Part shown: positions 43,648-54,987 of the stretch, piece after piece
Layout of the letters: each line of letters begins with the position of its first letter
Position numbering within the stretch: the first letter of the stretch is position 1
From: Mesorhizobium temperatum
Lineage (GTDB): Bacteria > Pseudomonadota > Alphaproteobacteria > Rhizobiales > Rhizobiaceae
Direction: 5' to 3'
Assembly: GCF_002284575.1 (NCBI RefSeq)
Contig: NZ_NPKJ01000072.1
Span: forward strand, 1 to 64,000
Length of the DNA stretch: 64,000 nt
Notes under the pieces: generated by a model
The model's database searches: none
Seen by the model: the letters and a program-made list of their open reading frames with translations, nothing else
What the model was told of the DNA's origin: nothing
Translations under genes and position numbers: made by a program

Positions 43648-44823
43648 TCACGCAGCTGCGGGTCCTGCCTCTCGCAGCAAGGCGTCAGCTCTGTCCGTTC
43701 TTTCCCAGGTGAACTCAGGCTCTTCACGGCCGAAGTGTCCGTATGTCGCGGTCTTGCGGTATATCGGGCGCAAGAGATCAAGCATCTTGATGATGCCTTT
43801 CGGTCGGAGATCGAAAAGCTCAAGAACCACGCGCTCGATTCTTTTTTCCTCGATCCTTGCGGTTCCGAAGGTGTTGACGAGGATAGACACCGGCGCGGCC
43901 ACGCCGATCGCGTAGGCAAGCTGAACCTCGCAGATCTCCGCAAGGCCGCTAGCAACGACATTCTTTGCCACGTACCGCGCCGCATAGGCGGCCGAGCGGT
44001 CAACCTTGGACGGGTCCTTGCCCGAAAAGGCGCCGCCGCCGTGACGCCCCATCCCACCGTAGGAATCGACGATGATCTTGCGTCCGGTGAGGCCGCAGTC
44101 GCCGCGCGGCCCACCGACGACGAACCGCCCCGTCGGATTGACCAGGAACCTGGTCCCCGTCGTGTCCAAGTGGGACGGCAAGACCGGCTTTATGATCTCC
44201 TCAATGACGCCTTCCCGGACCGTTTCTTGTGAGACCTCCTCCGCATGTTGCGTCGACAGGACTACGGTATCCAGCGCCACCGGGCGGAGACCTTCATAGC
44301 GTACGGACACTTGAGACTTCACGTCCGGGCGCAGCCAGCTAAGCTGTCCCGCTTTGCGGACCTCTGCCTGTCTTTTCGTCAAATGGTGAGCGAGTTGGAT
44401 TGGTAAAGGCATCAATGTATCGGTCTCGCTGCATGCGAATCCAAACATGAGGCCCTGATCCCCCGCCCCCTGCTCGAGATCCTGCCCTCGTCCCTCGTCA
44501 ACGCCCTGGCTTATGTCGGGCGACTGCTCGGTGAGGGCCAGAACGACGGCGCAACGCCGACCATCAAAGCCGATGGCATCGTCGTCGTATCCAATATCGA
44601 CGATCGTATCGCGGGCAATCTGGCTGTAATCGATCTGCGCATCGCTGGTGATCTCCCCAGCCAGAACGACCATTCCTGTCTTGACCAATGCTTCACAGGC
44701 GACGCGCGCCATAGGGTCGATGCGGAGGATCGCATCCAGGATCGCATCCGAGATGTTGTCGGCCATCTTATCTGGGTGTCCCGCGCCGACGGATTCGGAA
44801 GAGAACACGAATTGCCTAGTCAT
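43648..44823 (-). CDS. metK: S-adenosylmethionine synthetase
   Basis: 391 residues with GAGHPDKMADNISDAILD, the GDQGLMFGFA ATP segment, GRFVVGGPRGDCGLTGRKIIVD (given in part: GGPRGDCGLTG) and the GGGAFSGKDPSKVDRSAAY phosphate-binding block (GGGAFSGKDP). It makes SAM from methionine and ATP. It follows glyA by 55 bp on the same strand. SAM is the co-substrate of both radical SAM enzymes in the window. No SAM riboswitch was found in front of it. The sequence is complete. Confidence 0.96.
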   Translation of the reverse strand: MTRQFVFSSESVGAGHPDKMADNISDAILDAILRIDPMARVACEALVKTGMVVLAGEITSDAQIDYSQIARDTIVDIGYDDDAIGFDGRRCAVVLALTEQSPDISQGVDEGRGQDLEQGAGDQGLMFGFACSETDTLMPLPIQLAHHLTKRQAEVRKAGQLSWLRPDVKSQVSVRYEGLRPVALDTVVLSTQHAEEVSQETVREGVIEEIIKPVLPSHLDTTGTRFLVNPTGRFVVGGPRGDCGLTGRKIIVDSYGGMGRHGGGAFSGKDPSKVDRSAAYAARYVAKNVVASGLAEICEVQLAYAIGVAAPVSILVNTFGTARIEEKRIERVVLELFDLRPKGIIKMLDLLRPIYRKTATYGHFGREEPEFTWERTDRADALLREAGPAAA

Positions 44824-44878
44824 GGAATGTCCTCGCTTCAGCTGTTGGAGTTAGGTGGGGACATTTGATTTGCCCGCC

Positions 44879-46216
44879 TTACCTGTCGGTGATGCCAGGG
44901 ACCTCGAATGCAGCGCAGAAGTCGGCAACGTCTCTCAGCACGCAGGCATGGGCATCCGGATCATTGGGCTGGCGGCAGACCAAGTCGATGAAAGCGGCAA
45001 TCTGCACCATTTCTCCCTCGCGCATGCCCATGGACGTCACCGCTGGTGTCCCTAAGCGGATGCCGCTTGTGAGCGCCGGATGCCGCGGGTCGCCCGGCAC
45101 CATATTGAAGTTCGTAATGATACCCGCCTTTGCCAATCGCTCGGCATAGGCTTTGCCTGACAATGGTCGATCGCGGAGATCAAGGATCAGCATGTGATTG
45201 TCAGTCCCCCCGGTGACCAGGTCATAACCTCGGTCCAGAAGCGCTTGGGCCAGAGCCTTGGCATTCTTGACGATCTGTTGACCGTAGCTACGGAAGGGCG
45301 GGTTCGCGGCTTCCTGCAAAGCGACAGCTAGCGCGGCGATAACATTCATATGGGGCCCGCCTTGCAGTTGAGGAAAGACCGCGCGATCTATCCGTCTGGC
45401 GAGATTGTATTTGCTCTTCGAATGATACAGCGCCTGATAGCGGTCTTCATTCCTTGACAAAATGAAGCCCCCGCGGGGACCGCGTATCGACTTGTGAGAC
45501 GTGCTGCTGACGACGTCGCAATGAGCTACGGGATTTGGATGCGCTCCTGCGACGATCAGGCCACTGATGTGCGCGATGTCGGCCACGAGATAGGAGTTCG
45601 CCTCCGAAGCGATTTCGGCCATTGCCGCGTAGTCAAAGACACGCGGATAAGCACTTCCGCCGACCCAAATGAGTTTCGGCCGTTCCCGCTTGGCCGTCTC
45701 GCGCAAGCGGTCATAGTCGATTTGCTGCGTCTTTTCGTGGAGCCCATAGGGGACGCGTTTATAATCAGTGCCGGAGAAGTTGACGGCCCAACCATGAGTC
45801 AGATGACCGCCACCGGGGAGAGGCAAGCCCATCACTTTGTCTCCCGGACTCAACAGTGCTCGATAGATGGCCTGGTTGGCTGGTGAGCCGGAATAAGGCT
45901 GGACGTTAGCGTGTTCACAGCCGAATAGCGCCTTCAAGCGCTCGATGGCGAGGTTCTCAAGCTCATCGACGATCTCGTTTCCCGCGTAATAGCGCGCACC
46001 AGGGTATCCCTCGGCGTACTTGTTGGTGAAAATCGAGCCGGTCGCTTCCAGTACCGCCGAGGAGGCAAAGTTCTCAGAAGCGATCAGTTTGAGCGTCGTC
46101 CGCTCCTGCCGCTCCTGTCTTAGAAGCAGTTCGTGAACGCGGTAATCGACCGCGGCCAAGTGAGACCGCCCGGAGGTGTCGGGCTGCGCGATGGCGCCGG
46201 CGGCGGAGTTGTCCAT
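44879..46216 (-). CDS. glyA: Serine hydroxymethyltransferase
   Basis: ATG 46216 gives 445 residues. Motifs: LIASENFASSAVLEATGS, YAEGYPGARYYAGNE, VQPYSGSPANQA, and the PLP-lysine block VVSSTSHKSIRGPRGG. It converts serine and tetrahydrofolate to glycine and methylene-tetrahydrofolate, supplying one-carbon units for methionine synthesis. It lies between an ArsR-type regulator and metK on one strand. A degenerate partial copy of its 5' half is found at 59036-59452. Confidence 0.96.
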   Translation of the reverse strand: MDNSAAGAIAQPDTSGRSHLAAVDYRVHELLLRQERQERTTLKLIASENFASSAVLEATGSIFTNKYAEGYPGARYYAGNEIVDELENLAIERLKALFGCEHANVQPYSGSPANQAIYRALLSPGDKVMGLPLPGGGHLTHGWAVNFSGTDYKRVPYGLHEKTQQIDYDRLRETAKRERPKLIWVGGSAYPRVFDYAAMAEIASEANSYLVADIAHISGLIVAGAHPNPVAHCDVVSSTSHKSIRGPRGGFILSRNEDRYQALYHSKSKYNLARRIDRAVFPQLQGGPHMNVIAALAVALQEAANPPFRSYGQQIVKNAKALAQALLDRGYDLVTGGTDNHMLILDLRDRPLSGKAYAERLAKAGIITNFNMVPGDPRHPALTSGIRLGTPAVTSMGMREGEMVQIAAFIDLVCRQPNDPDAHACVLRDVADFCAAFEVPGITDR

Positions 46217-46244
46217 GGTAGTTTCGCGCTCCAATTGGATTGGT

Positions 46245-46604
46245 CTATTTCACGGTCAAGCAGGCGGTCCCCTTCGACCGCGCGTCTTGTATCGTCGCTT
46301 CGAGGCGTTGTAGGTCTCGTTTATGATAGCCATCGCCGTGGGGCAGGAGATCGACCAACAATTGAACCAGCCCGCCGTCCTTGCCTTCTGTTTTGAGATG
46401 GTACGAGCACCACGGACGTTGTTCGTTGCAGCAAAGAAAGTCGGCTCTGACGAGCAGCCGGACGTGTCGCACAACGTGCTCGCGACGCAGACCCAGAATC
46501 TCTGCTAGCTGGCAGACAGTTAGGTCCGCATGCGCGCAAAGGCCCAGGATTCGAAGGCGATCAAGATGCGCTGCCGTCCGTAGGCGACTGACCAGTGTCA
46601 TCAT
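46245..46604 (-). CDS. ArsR-family regulator of the glyA-metK cluster
   Basis: 119 residues with a winged helix: DRLRILGLCAHADLTVCQLAEILGL, then REHVVRHVRLLVRADFLCC. It starts an operon-like row with glyA (28 bp) and metK. ArsR-type regulators that sense S-adenosylhomocysteine (SahR) control metK, metE and ahcY in many proteobacteria; by context this is a candidate for that role, but the ligand-binding part is not diagnostic. Some Cys residues (LCCNEQRPWC) could also bind a metal. Confidence 0.8.
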   Translation of the reverse strand: MMTLVSRLRTAAHLDRLRILGLCAHADLTVCQLAEILGLRREHVVRHVRLLVRADFLCCNEQRPWCSYHLKTEGKDGGLVQLLVDLLPHGDGYHKRDLQRLEATIQDARSKGTACLTVK

Positions 46605-47329
46605 TGGTCAGCATCAAGCCACATAGAAAAATTGGGCGTTCGTTCTACCGACTTTGTCATTTGGCGTTCTCCGAATGCTGCAGATTTCGAAAACTTAACT
46701 TGTTAGAACGAGGTCAAGATGCTAGTCTTTTGCGAATTATAGCAAGTCTTAACTAGTTTATTATCTTCAACCAAGATGAACGCTCTTCATGACATCTCCT
46801 TTAAAAGCTAGCTGCATTCTGTTCGGTGGCCGGAGAGTACACGGCACTACGGTTTTGACCCATTGACTTCAGATGTTGCCATAAGAGTACCATTCCCAGC
46901 GGTTTGGAGTTGCTAAGAGTCTATGAATTTCTTTGAAGGATCTGTTGCAACGCCTGCGCGCGCATTGGCGAGGTGCTGATCAGGCAGCGAGCAGGGGTAA
47001 GACAGGCGGCCAAATCGAACAGGCGCTTAATATACCGGACAAATTATCCAGGTCGCACCCATCACCGCCATCATTGCGATCGCCGTCTCAGCATTCAGGA
47101 GTGTTGGTAGACCTTTTGACCGGCCATCTGGTCGCGGCGGCCGCCCAGAGAGCGCAGCGCTTCTGTCAGGCCTGGGTCGCGACTGGCACGACAGTGTGCG
47201 GAACCGCTCGTTCATCATTGCCACTTTCGCGCGGGGCTGTTCTAGAAGGTCTCGACAGAGTCGACGCGACAGGGAGGGATCTGGGGCTCGCTGCTTGTCC
47301 TGCCATGGCGTTTGGTGGCCTTGGAACAG
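46605..47329. other. AT-rich gap upstream of the ArsR-type gene
   Basis: The first 300 bp are notably AT-rich and should hold the promoter of the regulator-glyA-metK row. No intact gene. The part from about 47000 to 47329 belongs to the decay zone of the DUF2794 remnant. Confidence 0.4.
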
Positions 47330-47500
47330 CCAAATTTGGCGTTTCACCCGCGCTGCTCGGGCATCGGCGAGCGCGACCGGCAAGATCGTCGATGGCATAG
47401 TCGCGTCATTCATTGCCACTATGCGTCCGTGAAGCCTGAGGATCTGATCGAGTTCGCGCCGGTCGAAGCGCACCGGCTGGTCGCAGCGCGGGCGTCGCGC
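47330..47500 (-). pseudogene. DUF2794 protein remnant
   Basis: The minus strand reads QPVRFDRRELDQILRLHGRIVAMN and then, in another frame, RDYAIDDL. This is the DUF2794 signature (FDRRELxQILxxYGRMVAxxEWRDYAIDxL) broken by a frameshift or by a stop in place of the conserved Trp. The remainder of the family is not readable. A nonfunctional relic. Confidence 0.55.
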
Positions 47501-47521
47501 CTCGATCAGCCGGATCAACAT

Positions 47522-48421
47522 TGCGGATGCTTCCCCATCCTCCTGCCGCTGTGATTGGTCATGCCTCGACCCGTCGATTAAATCTTGCGTCGGCTATTGT
47601 TCGCGGTTTCGCGTCTGAATCGCAAAGGTCTGCCAAGCAAGCCGGCACCGCGCTATTTCCGAAACGTCTAGTCACGTTTGCGAAGTGCGTGTCGGAATTG
47701 GTGATTCTATGACACATTATCGCCACCATTGAGCCGCGCCATTGCCCCAATGTCCGACGAGATAGCCGGCGTTGCCTGAGACGGTTCGGTCCGGCACCGG
47801 CTCGTAAACCCCAAGCCCTCCACCCGCGGGTCAGTGCCGGATCGAACCACCCTGCATTTTTTCTTGGAAAAAATCAGGTGCGACGATCCCAAAAGATAAA
47901 TGGCCCGCGGCAGAAGCAAGTGACGCCGGTTTTTTACTGGCTGATGCATGTCCCCCAAAAGTGCGCAGCGGGACAACGACGTGCATTAAAACAATAGCTT
48001 GAGGCGCGTCGGCTAAATCCGTTCAGGCGCGACGCGCTTTGGGCCGGCATCAGGCGAGAGGAGGAACCAGGAGGGGAGGCCAGCTCGCAGATCAGGCGAG
48101 CCGCTGACGCTTGTGCTCAACCGCGCCGGGTCTGGTGGGTGGATCGCCCCAAGGAGGAGGATCCAGGCGCGTATGGCGGCTTCCAATGGAATTTCGACGG
48201 CGTGCCAGAGTTCGGTGAGCGGCGCCATTACACGCGTCGGAAGGCGGGGCGGCCAGTGCTGGCGCCGCGTCGGGCGGGCGAGGAACGGCTGACGGGACGG
48301 CGCCACAGGAAGCCGGATCCGCTCATTCCGCGGATACTGGCGCCGCCTCCCGCGCGGCGGCCGGCCATCGCGTTGGCGGCCGAATAGCCGCACGCTAGAG
48401 TGACCGTTCCGACGGCCCTCC
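47522..48421. other. Long gap with one unrecognised frame
   Basis: A plus-strand frame at about 48139-48387 (MDRPKEEDPGAYGGFQWNFDG ... then RRHYTRRKAGRP and a Pro/Arg-rich end) is open for over 100 codons upstream as well, but has no recognised family and no ribosome binding site. The rest shows nothing. Confidence 0.35.
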
Positions 48422-48943
48422 CTAGGGCGACGGGGCAGCCACTTCGTCCTCCATGTCGAGGGATTCTTCGACTGCTTCCGGATTCCGGGCAATGGTCCAT
48501 AGGAGGGTATTCGCCGCTGCATCCGGTTCCGAGCGACCTTGCTCCCAGTTTCGAAGCGTTGCCAGATCGAGGCCATACCTCACGGAGAATGCCTCCTGGG
48601 AGAGCTTCGTGCGATCTCGGACCTCGCGGACGCTTATCGGCCGCGGCGCATGAACCTTCGCGATCACTCCTGCGGACGAGAGTTCATCCTTCAGTGACCG
48701 GAGGTCGTCGACGCAAGGAACCGTCACGAATGCCTTGCCGTGATCAACCATCTCCGTGAGGACCGCGTGGGCCGTCCTCAGCGGCAGCTGTCTCCTGACG
48801 AGAACCCGAGCAGCCTCAGGAGTATTCGCGCCGTGAAGAAAGCTGAGACTCAGCCGGACGGGAGAGCCTGACGACACCCGGACGACGTCCCGGGTTCGCA
48901 CCCGTTGTCCGAACCGCTCCATGAACTTCGATGTAGTCGACAT
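48422..48943 (-). CDS. XRE-type helix-turn-helix protein
   Basis: 173 residues. The carboxyl half has a helix-turn-helix: VREVRDRTKLSQEAFSVRYGLDLATLRNWEQGRSEPDAAANTLL in pieces (LSQEAFSVRYGL, LRNWEQGRSEPD), as in HigA/NadS-type regulators. The amino half (RLSLSFLHGANTPEAARVLVRRQLPLR ...) is an alpha/beta domain that often precedes it in toxin-antitoxin-linked regulators. Its first 128 bases overlap the end of the next upstream gene in another frame, so a later start is possible. Confidence 0.7.
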   Translation of the reverse strand: MSTTSKFMERFGQRVRTRDVVRVSSGSPVRLSLSFLHGANTPEAARVLVRRQLPLRTAHAVLTEMVDHGKAFVTVPCVDDLRSLKDELSSAGVIAKVHAPRPISVREVRDRTKLSQEAFSVRYGLDLATLRNWEQGRSEPDAAANTLLWTIARNPEAVEESLDMEDEVAAPSP

Positions 48944-49100
48944 CCAGCTTCTCCGCGATCACCCGACCGAGCTTGCGCAATTTGGACCATCCCCACTGGA
49001 CCTGGGCATCGCCCCCAATATGGAGGTCACGGACGACGAGATGGTTGCTGCCCATCTCCACGTCCTCCAGGAGCTGAAGTACGCCATCGGGCGTGACCAC
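48816..49100 (-). CDS. Hypothetical protein overlapping the XRE gene
   Basis: 94 residues from a GTG start, with natural-looking sequence (GVLQLLEDVEMGSNHLVVRDL, KLRKLGRVIAEKLDVDYIEVHGA, TTGANPGRRPGVVRLSR). The frame stays open upstream to about 49150, so the start is uncertain and could be lost. Its end overlaps the XRE gene, and the two could be a toxin-antitoxin-like pair. Family not recognised. A plus-strand frame over the same bases was judged a shadow. Confidence 0.5.
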   Translation of the reverse strand: MVTPDGVLQLLEDVEMGSNHLVVRDLHIGGDAQVQWGWSKLRKLGRVIAEKLDVDYIEVHGAVRTTGANPGRRPGVVRLSRPAESQLSSRREYS

Positions 49101-49391
49101 GTCAAAGCGCGGGCATCGCGCGGCTATGAACCTATTTCCGCGATAAGCTATTTACGCAGGGTTCGTTCCTCACCGACATGGTTCGGCCGATGGAGGGAGC
49201 GGAAGGCGAACGCGCTCCAGGCAGCGGTTGGCTAGCCTGAGCGGACCATCAATGTCGATGCGCCGGTTCGAAAGGAGGTTCTACCAGCGGAGGCGCTCCC
49301 GCTGGTCATGTCCATGAGTGTCGGCGCTTGAAGTCTACACTGGCGGTACGACCAAGCGGACCGCATAGTGCGCACATGCAGCGAGTCGCTG

Positions 49392-50156
49392 TCACGTGGC
49401 TGCATTCTTCTTCAGCTTCTCGAAAACAAACCCTTTGCCTTTGCGAACGCTGTCTTCAAGCGGGCTCGCGTTCGCCAGATGTGCCGCAATCGCGCTGGCC
49501 AGCATGCAACCCGTCCCGCGCATCGATATGGCAAGGCGCGGCGTGTCGAAGCGGATTGGTTCTTGATCCGAGCGCAACAGAATATCGGTCGATCGGGGTC
49601 CCGATGCGTGGCCGCCCTTGATCAGCAGCGCGTGAGTTTCGGCAGCTGCCAGCAATTTCCGGCCCTGCCTGACTGCGCCGTCCTCGTCGACCGCGTGTTC
49701 TGCCCCGACAAGAAGCGCAAGTTCGATGAGATTGGGTGTGACCAGACGGCAAAGCGGCATCAGATCACGCTTCATGATGGCGATGGCGTCTGCTTCGAGG
49801 AGTGCCCGGCCTGACGTGGAGGCCAGCACCGGGTCGAGTATTGCCGGCACCTGCGGACTTTCGCGCAGTACGGCGGCAACGGCAACGATGATCTCGGCCG
49901 TTGCGAGCATGCCGATCTTGACGGCCGCCACCTCGTTGGCCTGCAGCGCAGCGCACATCTGATCCGCCACCAGGCGGGGTTGCAAATGATGGATTTCCAT
50001 GACGGCTTCGTGCGTCTGCACCGTTAGTGCGGTGACGGCAATGCAGGTGCGCGCACCAATGGAAGAGATCGTCTCGATATCGCGTGCAATTCCGGCACCC
50101 CCGCTGGGGTCCGACCCACCGACGACAAGCACATGCGGTTCTCGCCTCAGCGCCAT
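49392..50156 (-). CDS. thiD: Hydroxymethylpyrimidine (phosphate) kinase
   Basis: ATG 50156 gives 254 residues. VLVVGGSDPSGGAGIARDI binds the pyrimidine, LDPVLASTSGRALL and MRGTGCMLASAIAAHL carry the ATP site and catalytic Cys of the anion hole. It phosphorylates HMP and HMP-P to HMP-PP for thiamine synthesis. It is the last gene of thiCOSGED and overlaps thiE by 10 bp. Complete. Confidence 0.94.
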   Translation of the reverse strand: MALRREPHVLVVGGSDPSGGAGIARDIETISSIGARTCIAVTALTVQTHEAVMEIHHLQPRLVADQMCAALQANEVAAVKIGMLATAEIIVAVAAVLRESPQVPAILDPVLASTSGRALLEADAIAIMKRDLMPLCRLVTPNLIELALLVGAEHAVDEDGAVRQGRKLLAAAETHALLIKGGHASGPRSTDILLRSDQEPIRFDTPRLAISMRGTGCMLASAIAAHLANASPLEDSVRKGKGFVFEKLKKNAAT

Positions 50157-50752
50157 GGCTTTGTCTTTTCGATCCATTCTCGCGTGCGCGCTTCCGGATC
50201 GACATTCAACGTAATGTCGGTGACCACTGCAGCACTGTCTGCGCCAGCCTCGAAAGCATCGACGAGCCGGCCAGGGTTGAGGCCGCCAATGGCGACCAAT
50301 GGAATCGGTGCGACCCGGCGCTTCCACTCGCTGATCCGTTCGAGCCCTTGCGGGGCCCATTTCATCTTCTTCAGGATAGTGGGATAGACGGGGCCGAGCG
50401 CGATATAGTCGGGCCTGGCGGCCATGGCCGTTTCCAGTTCGACATGATCATGCGTGCTCAGTCCGAGCCTCATGCCGGCTGCTCGTATCCACGCGAGGTC
50501 GGCGGTTTGCAGATCCTCCTGGCCAAGATGCACGAAGGCACAGCCTTCCTCGATCGCCAGGCGCCAGTGATCGTTGACGATGAGTTGGCATTGGTGCTGC
50601 GCGCACAAGGCCTTCGCCTTCCGGATTTCGGTGCGCAACCCGGCCTCATCCATGGTCTTGATGCGAAGCTGCACCAGCTTCACGCCTAGCGGCACCAGCC
50701 GTTCGATCCAGGCGGCGCTGTCGACGATCAGGTAGAAGGGATCAAGCCTCAT
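50147..50752 (-). CDS. thiE: Thiamine-phosphate synthase
   Basis: 201 residues with the TIM-barrel motifs of ThiE: VQLRIKTMDEAGL, IVNDHWRLA, VHLGQEDL, YIALGPVYPTILKK and AIGGLNPGR. It joins HMP-PP and thiazole phosphate. It overlaps thiG by four bases (ATGA) and thiD by ten, so translation is coupled. The LPTIxK-type loop (PTILKKMKW) is slightly unusual but the active-site residues are present. Confidence 0.94.
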   Translation of the reverse strand: MRLDPFYLIVDSAAWIERLVPLGVKLVQLRIKTMDEAGLRTEIRKAKALCAQHQCQLIVNDHWRLAIEEGCAFVHLGQEDLQTADLAWIRAAGMRLGLSTHDHVELETAMAARPDYIALGPVYPTILKKMKWAPQGLERISEWKRRVAPIPLVAIGGLNPGRLVDAFEAGADSAAVVTDITLNVDPEARTREWIEKTKPWR

Positions 50753-51522
50753 GAAAAAGCTGCCCTGCCGATCGTCGGCGTCGATGGCACGGCGACCTCG
50801 CGCGGTTCGAGCATTCCCGAGCTGAAAGCTTCACGGCCGGCATCGACCGCCTTGCCGAATGCGCGCGCCATGCCGACTGGATCGGCCGCCTTGGCGACCG
50901 CCGTGTTCAGCAGCACGGCGTCAAAGCCGAGTTCCATGACAGTTGCCGCGTGCGAAGGTCGCCCGAGCCCTGCATCCACAATCAGCGGGACATCAGGGAA
51001 ATGGCCGCGCATCGAGCGCAGCGCCGTTATGTTGACTATTCCGAGAGCAGAACCGATCGGCGCGCACCAGGGCATCAAGACCTTGCAGCCCGCCTCCAGC
51101 AGCCGCTCGGCGACGACAAGGTCGTCGGTGGTATAGGGGAATACCGAAAAGCCGTCCTCGCACAGGATGCGGGCGGCTTCGACCAAGCCGAACACATCCG
51201 GCTGCAGAGTGTCGTGGTTGCCGATCACTTCGAGCTTGATCCAGCTCGTCCCGAAGACTTCGCGCGCCATTTTCGCGGTCGTGACCGCTTCCTTGACGGA
51301 GTGGCAGCCGGCCGTGTTGGGCAGGATTCTTGTGCCGAGCGAACGGATCAGCGACCAGAATTTTTCGCCGGCCCTGCCGCCCGCCATCTCGCGGCGCAAG
51401 GAGACGGTCACCACCGCCGTGCCCGACGCCTTGACCGCATCGGCAAGGATGGCAGGCGAAGGATATTGAGCCGTGCCGAGAAGCAGGCGGGAGGCAAGCG
51501 TCGTTCCAAGAAGATCGAACAT
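50749..51522 (-). CDS. thiG: Thiazole synthase
   Basis: 257 residues. SRLLLGTAQYPS at the start, Schiff-base Lys in WIKLEVIGNHDTL, and MPWCAPIGSALGI and DAGLGRPSHAATVMELG near the end define ThiG. It builds the thiazole ring from deoxyxylulose phosphate, the ThiS thiocarboxylate and the imine made by ThiO. It starts two bases after the thiS stop. Confidence 0.95.
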   Translation of the reverse strand: MFDLLGTTLASRLLLGTAQYPSPAILADAVKASGTAVVTVSLRREMAGGRAGEKFWSLIRSLGTRILPNTAGCHSVKEAVTTAKMAREVFGTSWIKLEVIGNHDTLQPDVFGLVEAARILCEDGFSVFPYTTDDLVVAERLLEAGCKVLMPWCAPIGSALGIVNITALRSMRGHFPDVPLIVDAGLGRPSHAATVMELGFDAVLLNTAVAKAADPVGMARAFGKAVDAGREAFSSGMLEPREVAVPSTPTIGRAAFS

Positions 51523-51523
51523 G

Positions 51524-51721
51524 CTAGCCCCCCTGCATGGGTGAGAGGATTTCGATCCGGTCGCCGTCGCTCAACTGGAACCCCGCCCGGTTGGCTTTGT
51601 GCACGAGGTCGCTGTTGACGGCCGTTGCCAGCCAATCGCCCTCATAGTCGAGTACGGCAAGCAGCTCGGCCAGCGTGGTGGCGGCAACCTCAAGCGCTTC
51701 GCCGTTGACCATCAGTTTCAT
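51524..51721 (-). CDS. thiS: ThiS sulfur carrier protein
   Basis: 65 residues with a ubiquitin-like fold and the required Gly-Gly carboxyl end (SPMQGG), which is adenylated and turned into a thiocarboxylate. MKLMVNGEALEV and GDRIEILSPM fit the family. It overlaps the end of thiO by 32 bp. The activating enzyme ThiF is not in the window. Confidence 0.94.
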   Translation of the reverse strand: MKLMVNGEALEVAATTLAELLAVLDYEGDWLATAVNSDLVHKANRAGFQLSDGDRIEILSPMQGG

Positions 51722-52687
51722 GAGCAAGCTCCTTGGTTCTGTCTTGACTGAAAGCCAGGTCGGCAGCCTGGCGCGCCATGGCGGGGGCGAGGAGAAAACC
51801 GTGACGATAGAGCCCGTTGATCGCGACGGTGTCTCCGCTCGTTTCGACGCGCGGCAGGTTGTCGGGAAAGGCCGGACGAACGCCGACACCGGTTTCAACG
51901 ATCTCGGCCTCGCCAAAGGCCGGATGGAGGGCACAGGCGGCACCCAGGAGCTCCATCATGGAACGCGCCGTGACCGGTCCGGCGGACTGGCTTTCAATCA
52001 TCGTCGCGCCGATCATGAAACGATGCTCGGTGCGCGGCACTGCATAGAGCGGAAATCGCGGATGCAGCAGCCTGACCGGGCGCGACAGCGAGATATCAGT
52101 CGTGCGCAGGATCAGCATTTCGCCGCGAACGCCGCGCAGCCTGTCATCGACGGCGGCCATTCCCGTGCAGTCGATCTGGCGATCGAAACCGGAACCATGC
52201 CGGGCGTCGGCGCCGAAGCGGAATTCGACGCCCATGGCCGCAAGCTTGTCATGAAGTGCCGCCATTGCCTGGCGCGGGTCGAGATGGGCCTCGTCGGGGA
52301 ACAGCAATCCGCGGCGGAAGCGGCCGGCGAGGTCGGGTTCCAGGAGCGCAATCTCGTCTTCATCGACACGCCGATGGCCCGACGTACGGCTGGCGAACCG
52401 GTCGAGTTCGCCAGTATCGCGCGGCGCGGCCACGACCAGTGTTCCGGCGCGCGTCACCTGACCCGGCAGCACCGCATCCCACCAGTCGGCGGCGTCGCGT
52501 CCGAGATCCAGCACCGGCTGCTCGGCGCTTTCACGCTCGCACCATGGCGCCAACATGCCGCCGGCGAACCAGGACGCATTGCCGCCAAGGCTATGCCTTG
52601 TCTCAGCAACGGTCACCGCCGCGCCGCGTGTGGCGAGCTCGAAGGCGGCGGTGAGGCCAGCGACGCCGGCCCCTTTGACCAGCACCC

Positions 52688-52691
<4 letters not shown>
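51690..52691 (-). CDS. thiO: Glycine oxidase
   Basis: ATG 52691 gives 333 residues. The FAD-binding motif VKGAGVAGLTAAFELATRGA starts the protein; GNASWFAGGMLAPWCERE and the closing GLYRHGFLLAPAMARQ match ThiO. It oxidises glycine to the imine used by ThiG and produces H2O2. It overlaps thiC by four bases (ATGA). A mutated copy of its 5' two thirds lies at 58537-58980. Confidence 0.93.
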
Positions 52692-54517
<1,826 letters not shown>

Positions 54518-54636
54518 CTTGAGGCTCCTTTGCTCATGCATTGGAGACCCAGTTCTGTGCCGGAAGGATGAAAAGACGCTTTGATCTACCTGCTTGGAAA
54601 CAGGTCTTCGGGCGTGAACTCCCGCAAAGCGCTTGC

Positions 54637-54729
54637 ACCGTCCCTACGCCAGTATGAACTGGATCAGGTTCAACGGGTCACTGCGCCGCGAAAGCCAGCA
54701 GTATCTCAGCCCCTTGCCGGGACTCCCCT
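54637..54729 (-). ncRNA. TPP riboswitch (THI element)
   Basis: On the minus strand GGGGAGTCCCGGCAAGGGGC, then CTGAGATACTG, later TGACCCGTTGAACCTGATCC and ACTGGCGTAGGGACGG: the conserved THI-box with both the CUGAGA and ACCUGAUC blocks in order. It lies 120 bp upstream of thiC and lowers expression when TPP binds. A short stem (CCTGTTTCC/ GGAAACAGG-like, about 54589-54604) downstream may act in the switch. Confidence 0.96.
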
Positions 54730-54987
54730 GGTGAATGCCTCAGGTTGAACGGGCCGGCGCTCTCTTGTCAAGCGCATTCGGCCCGCGGCGCTGATCGGCG
54801 GCCCGTGAGACCCGGGAGGAAAGCTCGCGCATGTGTCGGGCGCACGCCCGGGAGACCAGGCAGGGATAAGGGGAACGCCAAACCGTCGATCCTTATGATG
54901 ATTACGCCTTCAATCGGCACCAAAGGTTTGCGCGTAGATCGCCTCGATCCGCTCAATCGGACCACCGAGATGCAGCTTTTTATTCCG

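Noticed and set aside
47196..47215. TGGCACGACAGTGTGC, sigma-54-like
   Set aside because: The -12 half has TG where GC is needed, and no gene starts downstream.
48921..49235. Plus-strand 104-codon open frame
   Set aside because: The minus strand over the same bases reads a more natural protein, so this frame is probably a shadow.
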